Origin: JARFQH01 sp963825595
Lineage (GTDB): Bacteria > Desulfobacterota > Desulfobacteria > Desulfobacterales > SG8-13
Length of the DNA: 64,000 nucleotides
Assembly: GCA_963825595.1 (NCBI GenBank)
Contig: CAWGUE010000013.1
Location: 186,001 to 250,000, forward strand
Direction of reading: 5' to 3'
Shown: piece by piece, positions 9,114 through 18,714 of the stretch
Position numbering within the stretch: position 1 is the first letter of the stretch
Layout of the letters: each line of letters opens with the position of its first letter
The notes under the pieces: model-generated
What the model saw: only the letters and a program-made list of their open reading frames with translations
Database searches by the model: none
What the model was told of the DNA's origin: nothing
Made by a program: the position numbers and the translations under genes

Positions 9114-9620
9114 ATGGACGATGCATTGAACCGTGTCTTCAAAAAACGTGTCGATCTTGACCATATTTTTCATACATTAAAGCCCTTCAAAAAACGATTA
9201 AAGGGATTTGTTGTTGAATCCACTTATAACCGGTACTGGCTCGTAGATGGTCTCATGGATGCCGGATATGGCTCTGCGCACCTGGCCAACCCGGCGGCCA
9301 TCAAGCAATACGAAGGGTTAAAGTTCAGTGACGATCAGCACGACGCCTTCTTTCTGGCCAAACTTCTCATACTGGGCATTTTGCCTGAAGGCTACATTTA
9401 CCCAAGGCAACATCGCCCAGTGCGGGACCTGGCACGCAAACGGATGTTTCTGGTGCGGCACAAGACCGCTAACGTCCTGATCTGCAATCGTTCATTCAAC
9501 GATGCTGAGCAGTAAAAATAAGCACCAGTGACATCCGAAAGATGGACACCGAAGCATTGGCAAGGTGGCTAAAAGAAGAATACCTGATTTTCACTGCTCA
9601 AACCAGTTTGGGATTATGTC
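9114..9620 (+). pseudogene. fragment of a second IS110-family transposase
   Basis: The open part gives FVVESTYNRYWLVDGLMDAGY, LANPAAIKQYEGLKFSDDQHDAF and ILPEGYIYP, then RPVRDLARKR and LVRHKTANV. This is the N-terminal DEDD domain of an IS110-type transposase clearly different from the one at 3.6 kb. The first 25-30 residues are missing. The frame then shifts near 9505 and continues as STSDIRKMDTEALARWLKEEY to about 9612, after which homology ends abruptly against the 3' end of the enolase-superfamily pseudogene. The whole Tnp domain with its catalytic Ser is lost, so the fragment is inactive. Confidence 0.85.
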
Positions 9621-10550
9621 AGAGATCGAACCGGTTGGCGGCAACGGCATCCTCGTTCCACTCCAAACCAACGGGCCATCAGGAAATCGTAGTAGTCTGA
9701 CTCTAATGTTAATAGTGCTTAGGTTCATGGGACCTGCCTTTTCTCATTCCAGCCAGTGCGCAGTTTCGGTAACCCGCATTACATGAGCCGCCACTTCCGG
9801 GTAAAGGTGGGTGGACACAGGAACACCCCTCGCTCCCGCAATAGCCGCAGCCCTGAGCCAACCGGTGACACCACCGATGCGCATGAAATCCGGCATAACC
9901 AGATCACAGGCATTCTTCATCAATGCCTTGTGAAGTTCCCTCGGGCCATAGAAGTTCTCACCGATTTGGATGGGCGTTTTCAACTCTGCGGTCAGTTGCG
10001 CATAGCCGTCAAGATTGTCGTAGATGATGGGTTCCTCAATCCAGTCGAGACCAAGGTCGTCGATCATGTGGCAGCGTTTCAAAGCTTCGGCCATATCCAA
10101 ACCCTGATTGAAATCAATCATCAGGTGTATGTCACCTCCAACGGATTTGCGCACAGCTTCAACGGTTGCGATGTCTTCCTCCGGACGGTCCCGACCCATA
10201 CGAAGTTTCAGTCCTAAAAAACCACCTTCTTCCCGTAATTCGATTGCTTCCGCCGCAACTTCATCGGGTTGGCGCAGCCATAAACCATTACTGTTATATG
10301 CTTTGACCGGGCCGACAGAGCCGCCCAACAGACGACAGAGTGGCATGTTAGCCGTCTTTGCAAGGGCATCCCAGGCAGCCATGTCCATACCAGCAGCGGC
10401 TATCATAGAAAGACCTTCATAACCAACGAAGTGGAGGGATTTACGAGCCGTCTCGAAAAACTCAACTGGTATAACCTGCTTCCCCCGCAGAGGACACTGA
10501 GTATTGTGATCAGGCAAACCAGATAACCATGATGTTACATAAGAGTTCAA
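9619..10550 (-). pseudogene. mandelate racemase/muconate lactonizing enzyme family, decayed
   Basis: Enolase-superfamily sugar-acid dehydratase/racemase sequence is clear: ARKSLHFVGYEG, AAWDALAKTANMPLCRLLGG, then FLGLKLRMGR, MIDFNQGLDMAEA, LDWIEEP, IQIGENFYGP, DFMRIGGVTGW and the STHLYPE active-site His. These are the metal-ligand and catalytic positions of the MR subgroup. The first 90 or so residues (capping domain) are mostly missing. The protein stops at AHWLE through a TGA (about 9744-9746) where relatives have Trp. After a frameshift, the normal C-terminus (GLEWNEDAV and a terminal FDL) is still readable down to 9619. The remnant abuts the IS110-type fragment. Confidence 0.85.
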
Positions 10551-11184
10551 GCTATCTCCGGCTCATGATTTCTTCCTCGGTATGAAGATCAATCAATATG
10601 AGCGGCCAAACTTCAACTACCTGGATTGAAAGTTTGATCCTAAGCACCCCCAATATATTGTGGATGCCAAAAATGCTACGAGTTTGTGATTACATACCAG
10701 TATTAAGGGCCATGCCAAGTGCTACAGTATCCTAATTATTGTAATTTTTCGAGCAGTTCTGTTTACTTGGATTGGTTGGAGAGTACCAGAAATCTGATTG
10801 TTTCGTGATGTAACACCCTTGCGGTAATAGAAAAATCGATACTTCCATGTTCATGATAAGGGTGAGTCCGAACTCTTTAATCCCCTCAAGCACATCCGGT
10901 AGGACAGCTCTCATCCCAATGCAACGGCCTTGACCCAAGTTTGTTTCTGGTTGACCGCCTAAATTTTTTCGTTTGTGAAGAAGAAATCCCCTTTTTCATA
11001 GCTGAATTTAGCGCTGTAGCGGATGGTGGTATCACCGAGTCGAAGGTTGCAATTCGAAATTCTGGTACTACATATCATAGAGCCTTTGATTCATCGCCGT
11101 ACCGTTCGGAAAGACCGGGGGCTCGGCAATTACCGGACCTACAACACAAGCTCATGTAGCTATCCGAAATGCAGGTATTTCTCC
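10551..11184. other. gene-free region upstream of the subtilisin gene
   Basis: Short ORFs occur on both strands, but none resembles a known family. The plus-strand frame that is continuous with the protease (from 11023) lacks coding character before the lipoprotein start. It is probably debris of lost genes plus the promoter of the protease gene. Confidence 0.4.
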
Positions 11185-14073
11185 ATGCCGGTTAAACTCT
11201 GCAATATAATACTTTCCTCCATCTCTCTTTGCTTGATGTTGGCCGCTTGCGGCGGCGGGGGAGGCGGCGGTAGTGCGACTCTTACAACCGGAGATGACGG
11301 ATCGTCCACCACCAGCGACACTCCCATTGCCTTGAACATTTCGCCGGTTGATCCGTCCATCGACTCCGGTGACACGCTTCAATTTGCCGCCACAGGTATA
11401 TTCAGTGACGGAGGCACCGCGGACCTGACCGGAGCCGTTACCTGGCGGTCCCTGAACCCAAATATCGCATCCGTGAATGCAACGGGATTGGTTACCGGAG
11501 ATGACGTCGGTGTTGCCGTGATTTCTGCAAACTATTCGGCAGGCGTTGGTGCATCCACGTCTATCGAGGTCAGGGGGTTCTCGATCCAGGGTCAATTGAG
11601 AGCCGCCCCGGGTTCTATAGCGGATGGCGACGTCAATGATCCACAGGCACCTTACGCACCCAACGATAGTCCGCAGCAGGCCCAAAACCTGCCCAATCCC
11701 GGATTGGCTGGCGGATACGTCAACCAACCGGGATCGGGCGCGGCGGGGCGGTCTTTTGCAGCCGGAGATCCGGCTGACTTTTATCGTGTCTCACTGCTTG
11801 CCGACCAGACCATCGTCCTTAATGTTGCCGATGCAGGCAGCACCCCGGCCATCGATCTGGACCTTTTCGTCTATGCCGATGACGGCAGTGTGGACCTGAA
11901 TGCGCCTGATTTTGCTTCGGTAGGAGCAAATTCCAGTGAATCCGTGACAATACCGGCTGATGGAATCTATTTTGTGGAAGTTTTCGCAGAATCCGGAGCC
12001 TCAAACTATACATTGACCGTCGGACAGGCGCTGATTGCCGTCAGCCCGACGCTGGCCATGCAGCAAAACTTCGTGCCCGGCGAGATCATCACCCGTTTCA
12101 AGGGCATATTCGCGGCCGGACCGCAGGGTATGCGGGATTCGCTGAGGGGCATGGGGCGTCGGCTTCAGTCGGGGCCGGCAGGCGATATACGTCTTATGAC
12201 CTTAGCGGATTCAGGTCAGCGGGCCCAGATATTCGACAGGCTCAATTTGAGGTGGTTACGGGAACACCGTTTGAAAGACATGTACCGGCATAATGCGACG
12301 CAACGGCTCAAATGGGAGACGCTGCAGGTTGTCAAATACCTTCGCAAACGCGGTGAGATTTTCTATGCCGAGCCGAACTACATTCGTACCGCGTCACTTG
12401 CGCCTAATGACCAATTCTACAGTTTTCAATGGCACTACCCGCTGATAAATCTGCCCCAGGCCTGGGATCGAACCACCGGAAGCGCGGATGTGACCGTGGC
12501 CGTGATCGATACCGGTGTATTGCTGAGTCATCCGGATCTCCAGGGCCGGTTTGTTGCGGGCTACGATTTTATCAGTGATCCCGCAAACGCACTGGACGGT
12601 GATGGTCTGGATCCAGATCCGGATGATCCCGGTGACCGCCGCAACGCAGACGGGTCCAGTTCATTTCACGGGACGCATATCGCCGGGACCGTGGCCGCAG
12701 CCACCGACAATTTCTCGGGTGTGGCAGGCATCGGATGGGACACGTCAATTATGCCGCTCCGCGCTTTGGGGGCTCTTGGGGGGTCAGACGTCGATATCGC
12801 CCAGGCCATCCGCTTTGCGGCCGGGCTCACGAACGATTCCGGTACATCTCCGCTTCAGCCTGCAGCGGTGATCAACATGAGTTTGGGCGCTGCGGCATTT
12901 TCAAACACCCTCTGTGATGCCGTCGCTGCGGTGCGTGCTGCCGGGACAATTGTCGTCGCGTCGGCCGGTAACAGCGGCTCGACTGCCCTTTTCTACCCGG
13001 CTGCCTGCCCGGGTGCCGTCTCGGTCAGTGCCGTCGATATCAACAAACAGCTCGCTTCGTATTCAAATTTCGGTCCCACGATCGACGTCTCCGCTCCCGG
13101 CGGTGACATCGGCGACGCGAACGGTGACGGGTATCCGGATTTTGTACTGAGCACAGGCGGCAACGATTCAGGTGGAATGATCGATTTTGTTTACACCTTT
13201 GCCGCCGGAACGTCCATGGCCGCTTCCCATGTGTCGGGCGTGATTGCCTTGATGGAAGCGGTCGCGGGCTCGATCGGTGACGACGTCAGCCCGGATGAGT
13301 TTGATACCCTGCTTGCCGGTGGTGAACTTACCGAAGACCGTGGCGCGACGGGCCGTGATGATTTTTTCGGATTCGGCCTGATCGACGCCGCCAGGGCGGT
13401 CTTGGCGGTTGAAGGCACCGTCTCGACCGACCCGTTTCCCGTGGCGACGCCGTCATCCCTCAATCTGGGATCCGTAACCACAGTTGCACTGGTGACGATC
13501 GCCAATTCCGGCGCGGGAAACCTTTCTGTGAACGCCCCGACCGTCAACCCCGGCAGCGCGCAAAACTGGCTGTCGGTATCGGCGGAAACGGTCGACGCCA
13601 ATGGACTGGGCATTTATCGCGTCTCTGTTGACCGCAGTGCGGTGGCCGACGGCACTTACAGCGCCACGGTCGTCTTCAACACATCCGCAGGACCGCTCAG
13701 CGTGCCCGTGCTGATGCAGAAATTTGCGGCTACTCTCAGCGATGACGCGGGGTTTCACTACATACTGGCCGTGGACGCGAAGACATCGGAGATCGTCGCG
13801 ACGGCGACAGCTGATGCCGTCAATGGGGTTTATGCGTACGAAATAAGCGATGTGCCGGCCGGGGAGTATCTGATTTATGCGGGAACGAACTTCGACAATG
13901 ACGATGACGTCTGTGATGCCGGAGAAGCATGCGGCGCCTATCTGTCGTTGGATCAACCGACACCCCTGGTTGTTTTTTCCATCCGCAGCGGGATAGATTT
14001 CAATACCGGCTTCAATCCAACCGTCAATCCGGTGGCCCTGTCACCTCTGAGGCTGCCTCTCGCGGGCGACTGA
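11185..14073 (+). CDS. subtilisin-like (S8) serine protease lipoprotein
   Basis: This 962-residue exported protease starts at ATG 11185, which gives a lipoprotein signal (LMLAAC, Cys at about residue 22) followed by a poly-Gly linker. The reading frame is open further upstream, but that part has no signal. Domains in order are a Big2-type Ig-like domain (about 45-135), a pre-peptidase C-terminal (PPC) beta-sandwich (about 190-285), an I9-like propeptide ('VPGEIITRF', about 300-410) and the S8 domain (about 425-735). The catalytic triad is complete: Asp442 in VIDTGV, His495 in HGTHIAGT and Ser677 in GTSMAASH, with the Asn in ASAGNSGS. A further beta-sandwich and a carboxypeptidase-regulatory-like tail follow. 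It is likely anchored to the outer membrane and degrades external protein; substrates are unknown. Confidence 0.92.
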   Translation: MPVKLCNIILSSISLCLMLAACGGGGGGGSATLTTGDDGSSTTSDTPIALNISPVDPSIDSGDTLQFAATGIFSDGGTADLTGAVTWRSLNPNIASVNATGLVTGDDVGVAVISANYSAGVGASTSIEVRGFSIQGQLRAAPGSIADGDVNDPQAPYAPNDSPQQAQNLPNPGLAGGYVNQPGSGAAGRSFAAGDPADFYRVSLLADQTIVLNVADAGSTPAIDLDLFVYADDGSVDLNAPDFASVGANSSESVTIPADGIYFVEVFAESGASNYTLTVGQALIAVSPTLAMQQNFVPGEIITRFKGIFAAGPQGMRDSLRGMGRRLQSGPAGDIRLMTLADSGQRAQIFDRLNLRWLREHRLKDMYRHNATQRLKWETLQVVKYLRKRGEIFYAEPNYIRTASLAPNDQFYSFQWHYPLINLPQAWDRTTGSADVTVAVIDTGVLLSHPDLQGRFVAGYDFISDPANALDGDGLDPDPDDPGDRRNADGSSSFHGTHIAGTVAAATDNFSGVAGIGWDTSIMPLRALGALGGSDVDIAQAIRFAAGLTNDSGTSPLQPAAVINMSLGAAAFSNTLCDAVAAVRAAGTIVVASAGNSGSTALFYPAACPGAVSVSAVDINKQLASYSNFGPTIDVSAPGGDIGDANGDGYPDFVLSTGGNDSGGMIDFVYTFAAGTSMAASHVSGVIALMEAVAGSIGDDVSPDEFDTLLAGGELTEDRGATGRDDFFGFGLIDAARAVLAVEGTVSTDPFPVATPSSLNLGSVTTVALVTIANSGAGNLSVNAPTVNPGSAQNWLSVSAETVDANGLGIYRVSVDRSAVADGTYSATVVFNTSAGPLSVPVLMQKFAATLSDDAGFHYILAVDAKTSEIVATATADAVNGVYAYEISDVPAGEYLIYAGTNFDNDDDVCDAGEACGAYLSLDQPTPLVVFSIRSGIDFNTGFNPTVNPVALSPLRLPLAGD

Positions 14074-14152
14074 TCGATTAATTCTGAATTCTCCGGCACG
14101 CCGAAAAAAGAATAATTGCCCCCTTTCGCCCGTTTCGACGGCTTAGCGATAC

Positions 14153-14626
14153 TCAGGGCATTTTAAATTTATGGTCGGGATGTTTGACGGTGAGCACCGG
14201 GCACGGGGCCTTTCGAACCACTTTCTCGGCAACGCTTCCCATCAGAACGTGTTCCAGCCCTGTCCGGCCGTGAGTTCCCATGACGATCATGTCCGCTTTC
14301 TGCTCCTTGGCGGCCTTGATGATTTCCATGAAGGGAAGCCCTACGGCGAAAATGCCTGAGACGGTTTCGCTTTTTGACTTCAAGGAGGCCACCCGATCTT
14401 CGAGCTTGCGCTTAAAGGCCGATTCGATTTCCATTGCAGCCCCGGCCATGTCGTATTGGGATCCGAAGAGTTCCGAGCCCTGAGAATAGGTGAAAGGTTC
14501 AAATACGGCCAGTAATTGAAGCTTAGCCCCGCTGAATTCCGATAACAACTGGGCATAGGCCAGCGCATGCTCGGCGCATGCAGAGAAATCTGTCGGGCAC
14601 AGGATATTTTTGATTTTAACCTTCAT
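14153..14626 (-). CDS. universal stress protein, UspA family
   Basis: This single 157-residue Usp domain begins ILCPTDFS (Asp at the ATP-binding position) and carries the C-terminal nucleotide motif GTHGRTGLEHVLMGSVAEKV, matching G-x2-G-x9-G(S/T). It is therefore an ATP-binding Usp. Such cytoplasmic proteins are induced in growth arrest and redox or energy stress. The start is supported by GGAGG six bases before the ATG. A family C hairpin lies about 14 bases upstream of the start codon and may affect its transcript leader. Confidence 0.93.
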   Translation of the reverse strand: MKVKIKNILCPTDFSACAEHALAYAQLLSEFSGAKLQLLAVFEPFTYSQGSELFGSQYDMAGAAMEIESAFKRKLEDRVASLKSKSETVSGIFAVGLPFMEIIKAAKEQKADMIVMGTHGRTGLEHVLMGSVAEKVVRKAPCPVLTVKHPDHKFKMP

Positions 14627-14639
14627 ATTTCCTCCATTC

Positions 14640-14698
14640 TATAGTGGTTGTCGAAAAGACGTTCCATTATGCGAACGTTTTTTCCTACAATCACTTAT
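14640..14698. repeat. family C hairpin repeat, copy 1
   Basis: This near-perfect palindrome of about 59 bases has arms TATAGTGGTTGTCGAAAAGA and a complementary right arm ending CAATCACTTATA, around the core ACGTTC...GAACGT. Copy 2 is at 18226-18285. It lies directly 5' of the uspA-like gene on the minus strand. The rest of the 14699-14886 gap holds nothing recognisable. Confidence 0.75.
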
Positions 14699-14886
14699 AC
14701 TGCCCTCCCGTATTTCGGAATTTATTTTTGAAAAGCGGTGTAAATCCTGACACAAGGCGATTCCGACGGTGAAATTGTCGGGGAGGTCTGTTCCACCCGC
14801 GGACGTCTGCCCCGCCATTGATCGAGGTCCGGGCCATTGGTCGCCCCATGTGATTCCGGGCTCAAAAAGTGTAAACGCCATTGCCA

Positions 14887-15510
14887 TTACAGGCCGAATA
14901 TGCTCAGAAATTCATCAAGGTCCTGGCAATGTTTGACGCCCAAGCCGTATTGAATGAAAACGACATTGCCGGACAATTTTTTCAGCCAGACCACTTTCGA
15001 ATAATACCGGGCCACATCATCGGGGCCGCTGGAATCGACTGCGTGGTTGACCATGTCGATTACGATTCCTGAGCCGATCCTGGGGGCGTGCTTCGATTCC
15101 AGATACATGCCTGGTTTGCAGTAATTGTGGGCTATGGCCGGGTAATACGCGTGCGTATCCCTGTCGAGAATCTGCACGGGAACGTCACAGGGCACTCTTT
15201 CATACGCTCTTGGTATGACTACGCCATCTTCGACGTACGATACGATTTGAGATGATCCGGGGCGGTGTTCACGGTTCGCCGCGGTGTTTTTATCCCTGAC
15301 TTTTTTCCCGAAAAAGAAATCGAACAGGCTTGATTTTTTCCGTGAAGTGCTTGCGGTCATGAATGCGCGTTCGCGTCGATCCCCAAAGTGGCGTCTTTCA
15401 GGATCGCCCCGTCTTTCCGCCCCACGATAGGTGGTCGATGGGCGATCCCTTCGGTCCACACCGGAACGCCTGTCTGTTCCCGATTTTCGGAGTCCTTCCA
15501 ACTCCAACAT
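14887..15510 (-). CDS. PilZ-domain protein with DRR-rich N-terminus
   Basis: The 207-residue cytoplasmic protein has an Arg/Asp-rich N-terminal third with repeated DRR/ERR units (residues 12-47: GTDRRSGVDRR, ERRGDPERR, DRRERA). A basic linker follows, then a PilZ domain from about residue 95. The c-di-GMP binding signature is present in the form RAYER (RxxxR) followed by 'NYCKPGMYLE', in place of the usual (D/N)xSxxG; Ser is replaced by Cys. It is therefore probably a c-di-GMP receptor, with uncertain affinity. The start at 15510 has a GGAGG. The SixA and DHH genes lie immediately upstream, but no direct partner is evident. The PAS-GGDEF cyclase at 53 kb could supply the ligand. Confidence 0.85.
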   Translation of the reverse strand: MLELEGLRKSGTDRRSGVDRRDRPSTTYRGAERRGDPERRHFGDRRERAFMTASTSRKKSSLFDFFFGKKVRDKNTAANREHRPGSSQIVSYVEDGVVIPRAYERVPCDVPVQILDRDTHAYYPAIAHNYCKPGMYLESKHAPRIGSGIVIDMVNHAVDSSGPDDVARYYSKVVWLKKLSGNVVFIQYGLGVKHCQDLDEFLSIFGL

Positions 15511-15668
15511 ATCTCAGTACCTCCGGAGTGCGCGAAGTGGTCTTCGCCGGGTTGCTTGTTCAACCAGATTTGGTGGGTCGCTTATGGCATCGTTCAGAAC
15601 CGCGTGGAGGTCAGGTGTCGAAGGTCTGGATAGTAAGAACGGTTCGGTGGCGGTCGAAAAAGCCAATC

Positions 15669-16130
15669 TTATCCAATGGTTGGCATCAGCGTCCACTTTA
15701 TATACCATGACCGGTCATCGATGCTTTGTTCCAGGCAAACGATGCCGCCGTTTTGAAACTTGAAGACGGTTTTATTTGCGTCTCCGGTGATAAGATAGGA
15801 CGTCATTTTTTCCATGAACGGCAGGTGGCCCACCAGCATCAGGTCGTCTCGGGTATTCAAGGTCGCAGCGAAGGCCACCACGTCGTCCAAAGGTTTCAGT
15901 CCACTGCGTGTGGTCACCTTTTCCGGAATGTCGAAGGCAGAAGCAAAAATTTCAGCCGTCTGCAAGGCCCTCTGCTTCCCGCTGTGGGAAATTTCCGCCA
16001 CCCGAATGCCGTAGTTACGAGCCACTGCGGCAATCCGGTCGACATCCGCGCGGCCTTCTTCCGATATTCCCTGTTGGGGGTCGACCTCTTTGGATAGGCT
16101 CTTACCGTGCTGGACAAGATAGAGCGCCAT
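15669..16130 (-). CDS. sixA: SixA-type phosphohistidine phosphatase
   Basis: This small histidine-phosphatase-superfamily enzyme (153 residues from ATG 16130) removes phosphate from His in HPt domains of histidine kinases in the E. coli prototype. The catalytic motif is VQHGKS, i.e. QHG instead of RHG. The second conserved His is in LVGHLPFM, and the usual SGKQRALQTAEI helix is present. The Gln variant is seen in other SixA relatives, so activity is plausible. GGGAG lies eight bases before the chosen ATG; an upstream in-frame ATG at 16175 lacks a ribosome site. It is divergent from the DHH gene, with about 107 bases between the starts that presumably hold both promoters. Confidence 0.85.
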   Translation of the reverse strand: MALYLVQHGKSLSKEVDPQQGISEEGRADVDRIAAVARNYGIRVAEISHSGKQRALQTAEIFASAFDIPEKVTTRSGLKPLDDVVAFAATLNTRDDLMLVGHLPFMEKMTSYLITGDANKTVFKFQNGGIVCLEQSIDDRSWYIKWTLMPTIG

Positions 16131-16237
16131 GGGGCATCTCCCATTTGAAAAGGGTTGCCAATTGCAGGTTGTCATTATATAAACACAGTTTTACAGTTGG
16201 ATCAACCGGCTATATCACCATTTCTGGAGAAGTTGCT

Positions 16238-17137
16238 ATGCGGATCGTCACCCGACCCGATTTTGACGGCGTTGCCTGCGCGGTATTGCTCTATGATGTC
16301 GAAGAAATTACCGCCCCGGTTAAATGGGTTGAACCGGGTGACGTCCAGCTAGGGCTCGTTGAAATTAGAGACGACGACATTATTGCCAATTTACCCTATG
16401 ATGATCGGTGTGCGTTGTGGTTCGATCATCATTACACCAACCGAATCGATAAGCCTTTCAGCGGTGATTACAGAGAAGCGCCGTCAGCGGCCGGCATCAT
16501 CTATGCCTACTATCCGGGCAGGTTTCCTGAGAGCCGTGGTGTTCTTGTCGCCGCCACCGATAAAATCGACTCGGCCGACCTGACCATGGAAGAGGTGCTG
16601 CACCCTGAAAAATACGATTTCGTGTTGCTCGCCATGACGATCTCAAACCATGAGAAGCCGGATGAAACCTACTGGAACCGGTTGGTAGCGCTTCTGCGGG
16701 AAAAGACCGTCGATGCCGTCCTGGCTGACACCGAAGTGCGTCAAAACTGCGACAGGGTCATTGCCGAAAACCGTGTCTATCGCGAACGGTTAAACCGATA
16801 TACCCAATTACAGGGGCAGGTGGCCGTCACCGATTTCAGGCCGCTCGAAAAAGCACCGGCCGGCAACCGGTTCCTGGTATATTCATTATTTCCCGAAGCC
16901 TACGTGCACATACGGATAAGCCGCGACCCGCGCCAACCCGACTGGATAGCGGTTAACGTGGGCCACAGCATTTTTAATCCCGGCTGCAAGGTCAATGTCG
17001 GGTTACTCCTGTCGCGCTACGAAGGGGGAGGGCATCCCGGTGCCGGTGCCTGCCGCTTTCACGTCAGCAAAGCCGATGAGTACCTCCCCCGGATCATCCG
17101 AACGCTCGACAGAAACGAGGCTATCGAAACCCCGTGA
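16238..17137 (+). CDS. DHH-family phosphoesterase
   Basis: The 299-residue cytoplasmic protein has the DHH motif I region TRPDFDGVACA at residue 5, motif III FDHH at about 67, and the DHHA1 C-terminal signature GGGHPGAGA. These are the Mn-binding and RNA/phosphate-binding motifs of exopolyphosphatase- and NrnA-like proteins. Candidate substrates are short oligonucleotides, pAp or cyclic-dinucleotide products; the sequence does not decide. The start at ATG 16238 is preceded by TGGAGAAG; the frame is open further upstream, but only because it overlaps the sixA antisense strand. It is divergent from sixA. Confidence 0.88.
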   Translation: MRIVTRPDFDGVACAVLLYDVEEITAPVKWVEPGDVQLGLVEIRDDDIIANLPYDDRCALWFDHHYTNRIDKPFSGDYREAPSAAGIIYAYYPGRFPESRGVLVAATDKIDSADLTMEEVLHPEKYDFVLLAMTISNHEKPDETYWNRLVALLREKTVDAVLADTEVRQNCDRVIAENRVYRERLNRYTQLQGQVAVTDFRPLEKAPAGNRFLVYSLFPEAYVHIRISRDPRQPDWIAVNVGHSIFNPGCKVNVGLLLSRYEGGGHPGAGACRFHVSKADEYLPRIIRTLDRNEAIETP

Positions 17138-17198
17138 ATACCGGGCCCGCCGCTGTTGTCTGCTGCGGTTCCCAATCAGGTTGACATTTTTTACAGCC

Positions 17199-17411
17199 TA
17201 GAAGCGATCTCAAAATGAGGATTTTCGGTCGAGATCAAGGCGAGGCCGAGGATCCCTGCTGTGCGGGACTTCCCGTCTGATCGATTCTTCTTTGTGGGTC
17301 GCAACCCGCCGGCATACTCAAGAATTCTGAGGAATTGAGACGAGGGCTCGACACCGAGATTTATCCGCCTCTGGCGGATCGGGCGAAAACACTTTTTAGA
17401 GATGGCTTCTA
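17199..17411. repeat. family A inverted-repeat element, copy 1 (MITE-like)
   Basis: The 213-bp element has terminal inverted repeats TAGAAGCGATCTC and GAGATGGCTTCTA (12 of 13 positions complementary). Its inner sequence aligns, in inverse orientation, with 34642-34843. It ends exactly at the stop codon of the J-domain gene, so insertion at a TA step there is likely. No coding function is visible; short ORFs across it are artefacts. Confidence 0.8.
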
Positions 17412-18164
17412 TTAATTCTGCCGGATACGAACATCCCGCCGCGGTGTCGGTTGGACCCACCGATTTGCGATCCCATCGTAAAACCATTTGTCCGGGAAGC
17501 CACGACGCCTGACAAAAGAGGGGTTTTCCGCCCAGTTGAGGAGTTCCTCGTAAGCCTGGTGAATTCGCCTGAATGAGACGGCATCTCCGCCGCGGTCCGG
17601 GTGGTGTGTCATTGCCTGTTTGCGATAGGCCGTTTTGATCATCCGGTACAGTTCGGGAGAGTTCAATACGGACTTGCCGAGCTTCAATCTTATCAATGCC
17701 TTGTCTTTTACATTTGGAATTTTTATCTCAAGGGGTTTCACAGCGTCACAATTCGGTTCGCTGCGTTGCGCCTGGTTGAAAACCTGACGCGAAGCCAGAT
17801 ATTTACGATTTGTCCTGCGCTTTTCGGCCCACCAGGCATTGCCGAGAACGTCGGCCATACGGCTAAAGTCTTCGGCGGGCTTTCTACGGGATGAACGGGG
17901 ATACATGAAGCTGAATATATCTCTGGCGCCGTAGGCCATAACATCCAGCATTATCGTATCGGCGGTGAAGTAAAACGTGGCGAATCGGACGTTGAGGGCT
18001 TTGAGTAGACCGGTTCTCACATTCAAGGTTCGACGCAATCTTTGACGGCACTGGATGGAGCAATACCTTTTCGACCCCAGATTTTTCTTCGAACCGCAGG
18101 AGAGGCACCCGGCAACACTGCTCCGGCTATCAGCAATACGGTTATGTCGGGCGGCAGATTTCAT
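17412..18164 (-). CDS. J-domain protein with N-terminal zinc-ribbon-like segment
   Basis: The protein has about 250 residues and carries its J domain at the C-terminus (about 165-220): SPELYRMIKTAYRKQAMTHH, then the HPD loop HHPDRGGD and the helix FRRIHQAYEELLNW. It should stimulate an Hsp70 ATPase. Near the N-terminus a CLSCG ... YCSIQC pattern (about residues 22-42) looks like a four-Cys zinc site. The middle has no recognised domain. This layout differs from DnaJ, CbpA and HscB, which have N-terminal J domains. The start may be ATG 18164 or GTG 18170; neither has a clear ribosome site. The stop abuts repeat A1. Confidence 0.8.
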   Translation of the reverse strand: MKSAARHNRIADSRSSVAGCLSCGSKKNLGSKRYCSIQCRQRLRRTLNVRTGLLKALNVRFATFYFTADTIMLDVMAYGARDIFSFMYPRSSRRKPAEDFSRMADVLGNAWWAEKRRTNRKYLASRQVFNQAQRSEPNCDAVKPLEIKIPNVKDKALIRLKLGKSVLNSPELYRMIKTAYRKQAMTHHPDRGGDAVSFRRIHQAYEELLNWAENPSFVRRRGFPDKWFYDGIANRWVQPTPRRDVRIRQN

Positions 18165-18225
18165 GTCCACGCAGCAGGTTTTGATTTGTACCGCTTTTCA
18201 AGAATTCCGAAATACGGAAGGGCGG

Positions 18226-18285
18226 TATAGGTGGTTGTCGGAAAAAACGTTCGAATTACGAAACGTTTTTTTGACAACCACTATC
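18226..18285. repeat. family C hairpin repeat, copy 2
   Basis: This palindrome of about 60 bases has arms around GGTGGTTGTCGGAAAAAACG and the complement TTTTTTGACAACCACTAT, the same family as 14640-14698. It lies about 60 bases upstream of the J-domain gene start on the minus strand, as copy 1 lies just upstream of the Usp gene. Confidence 0.75.
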
Positions 18286-18714
18286 TATCGGTTTATCAGG
18301 GTTGCGGTTGACTCGCGCTGCCGATGCCATCGAAGCAACGACAAGAATTGAAACCGTTCGTTTGCAAGGTCAAGCACTGCAAACACCCACTATCATATGA
18401 CCTGAATGATGAAATCTCAACCCTAAATCGATGCCGGCGGCCGCCCATCGGCGTTGCAAGCGAAGGAGGGTAGGGCCAAACGGGCCGTTCGAGAATTCAT
18501 GGACTTCTGCCAACCGGCATGCTACCCAGAACATTTCATGTAATCTTATCACCGGGCGGCCAGAAAGAAGCCATATCGGGGCGTTGATCAATTTCATGAA
18601 CCCTATAACCGAGGGACACTTTTTACCTCCCCAAGATCTACCCAAGCTGAATTCTCCGGCTAAAAGGCACCATTGCAATTGGCCCGATCGAGACAGCAGG
18701 AGCATCTTTACAGT
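18286..18714. other. intergenic region, no gene seen
   Basis: This is about 430 bp between the J-domain gene (minus) and the EamA gene (plus). ORFs here are short and resemble nothing known. It presumably includes the EamA promoter. Confidence 0.4.

Noticed and set aside
10732..11159. short ORFs upstream of the protease gene
   Set aside because: No family match, no ribosome sites, and overlapping frames on both strands.
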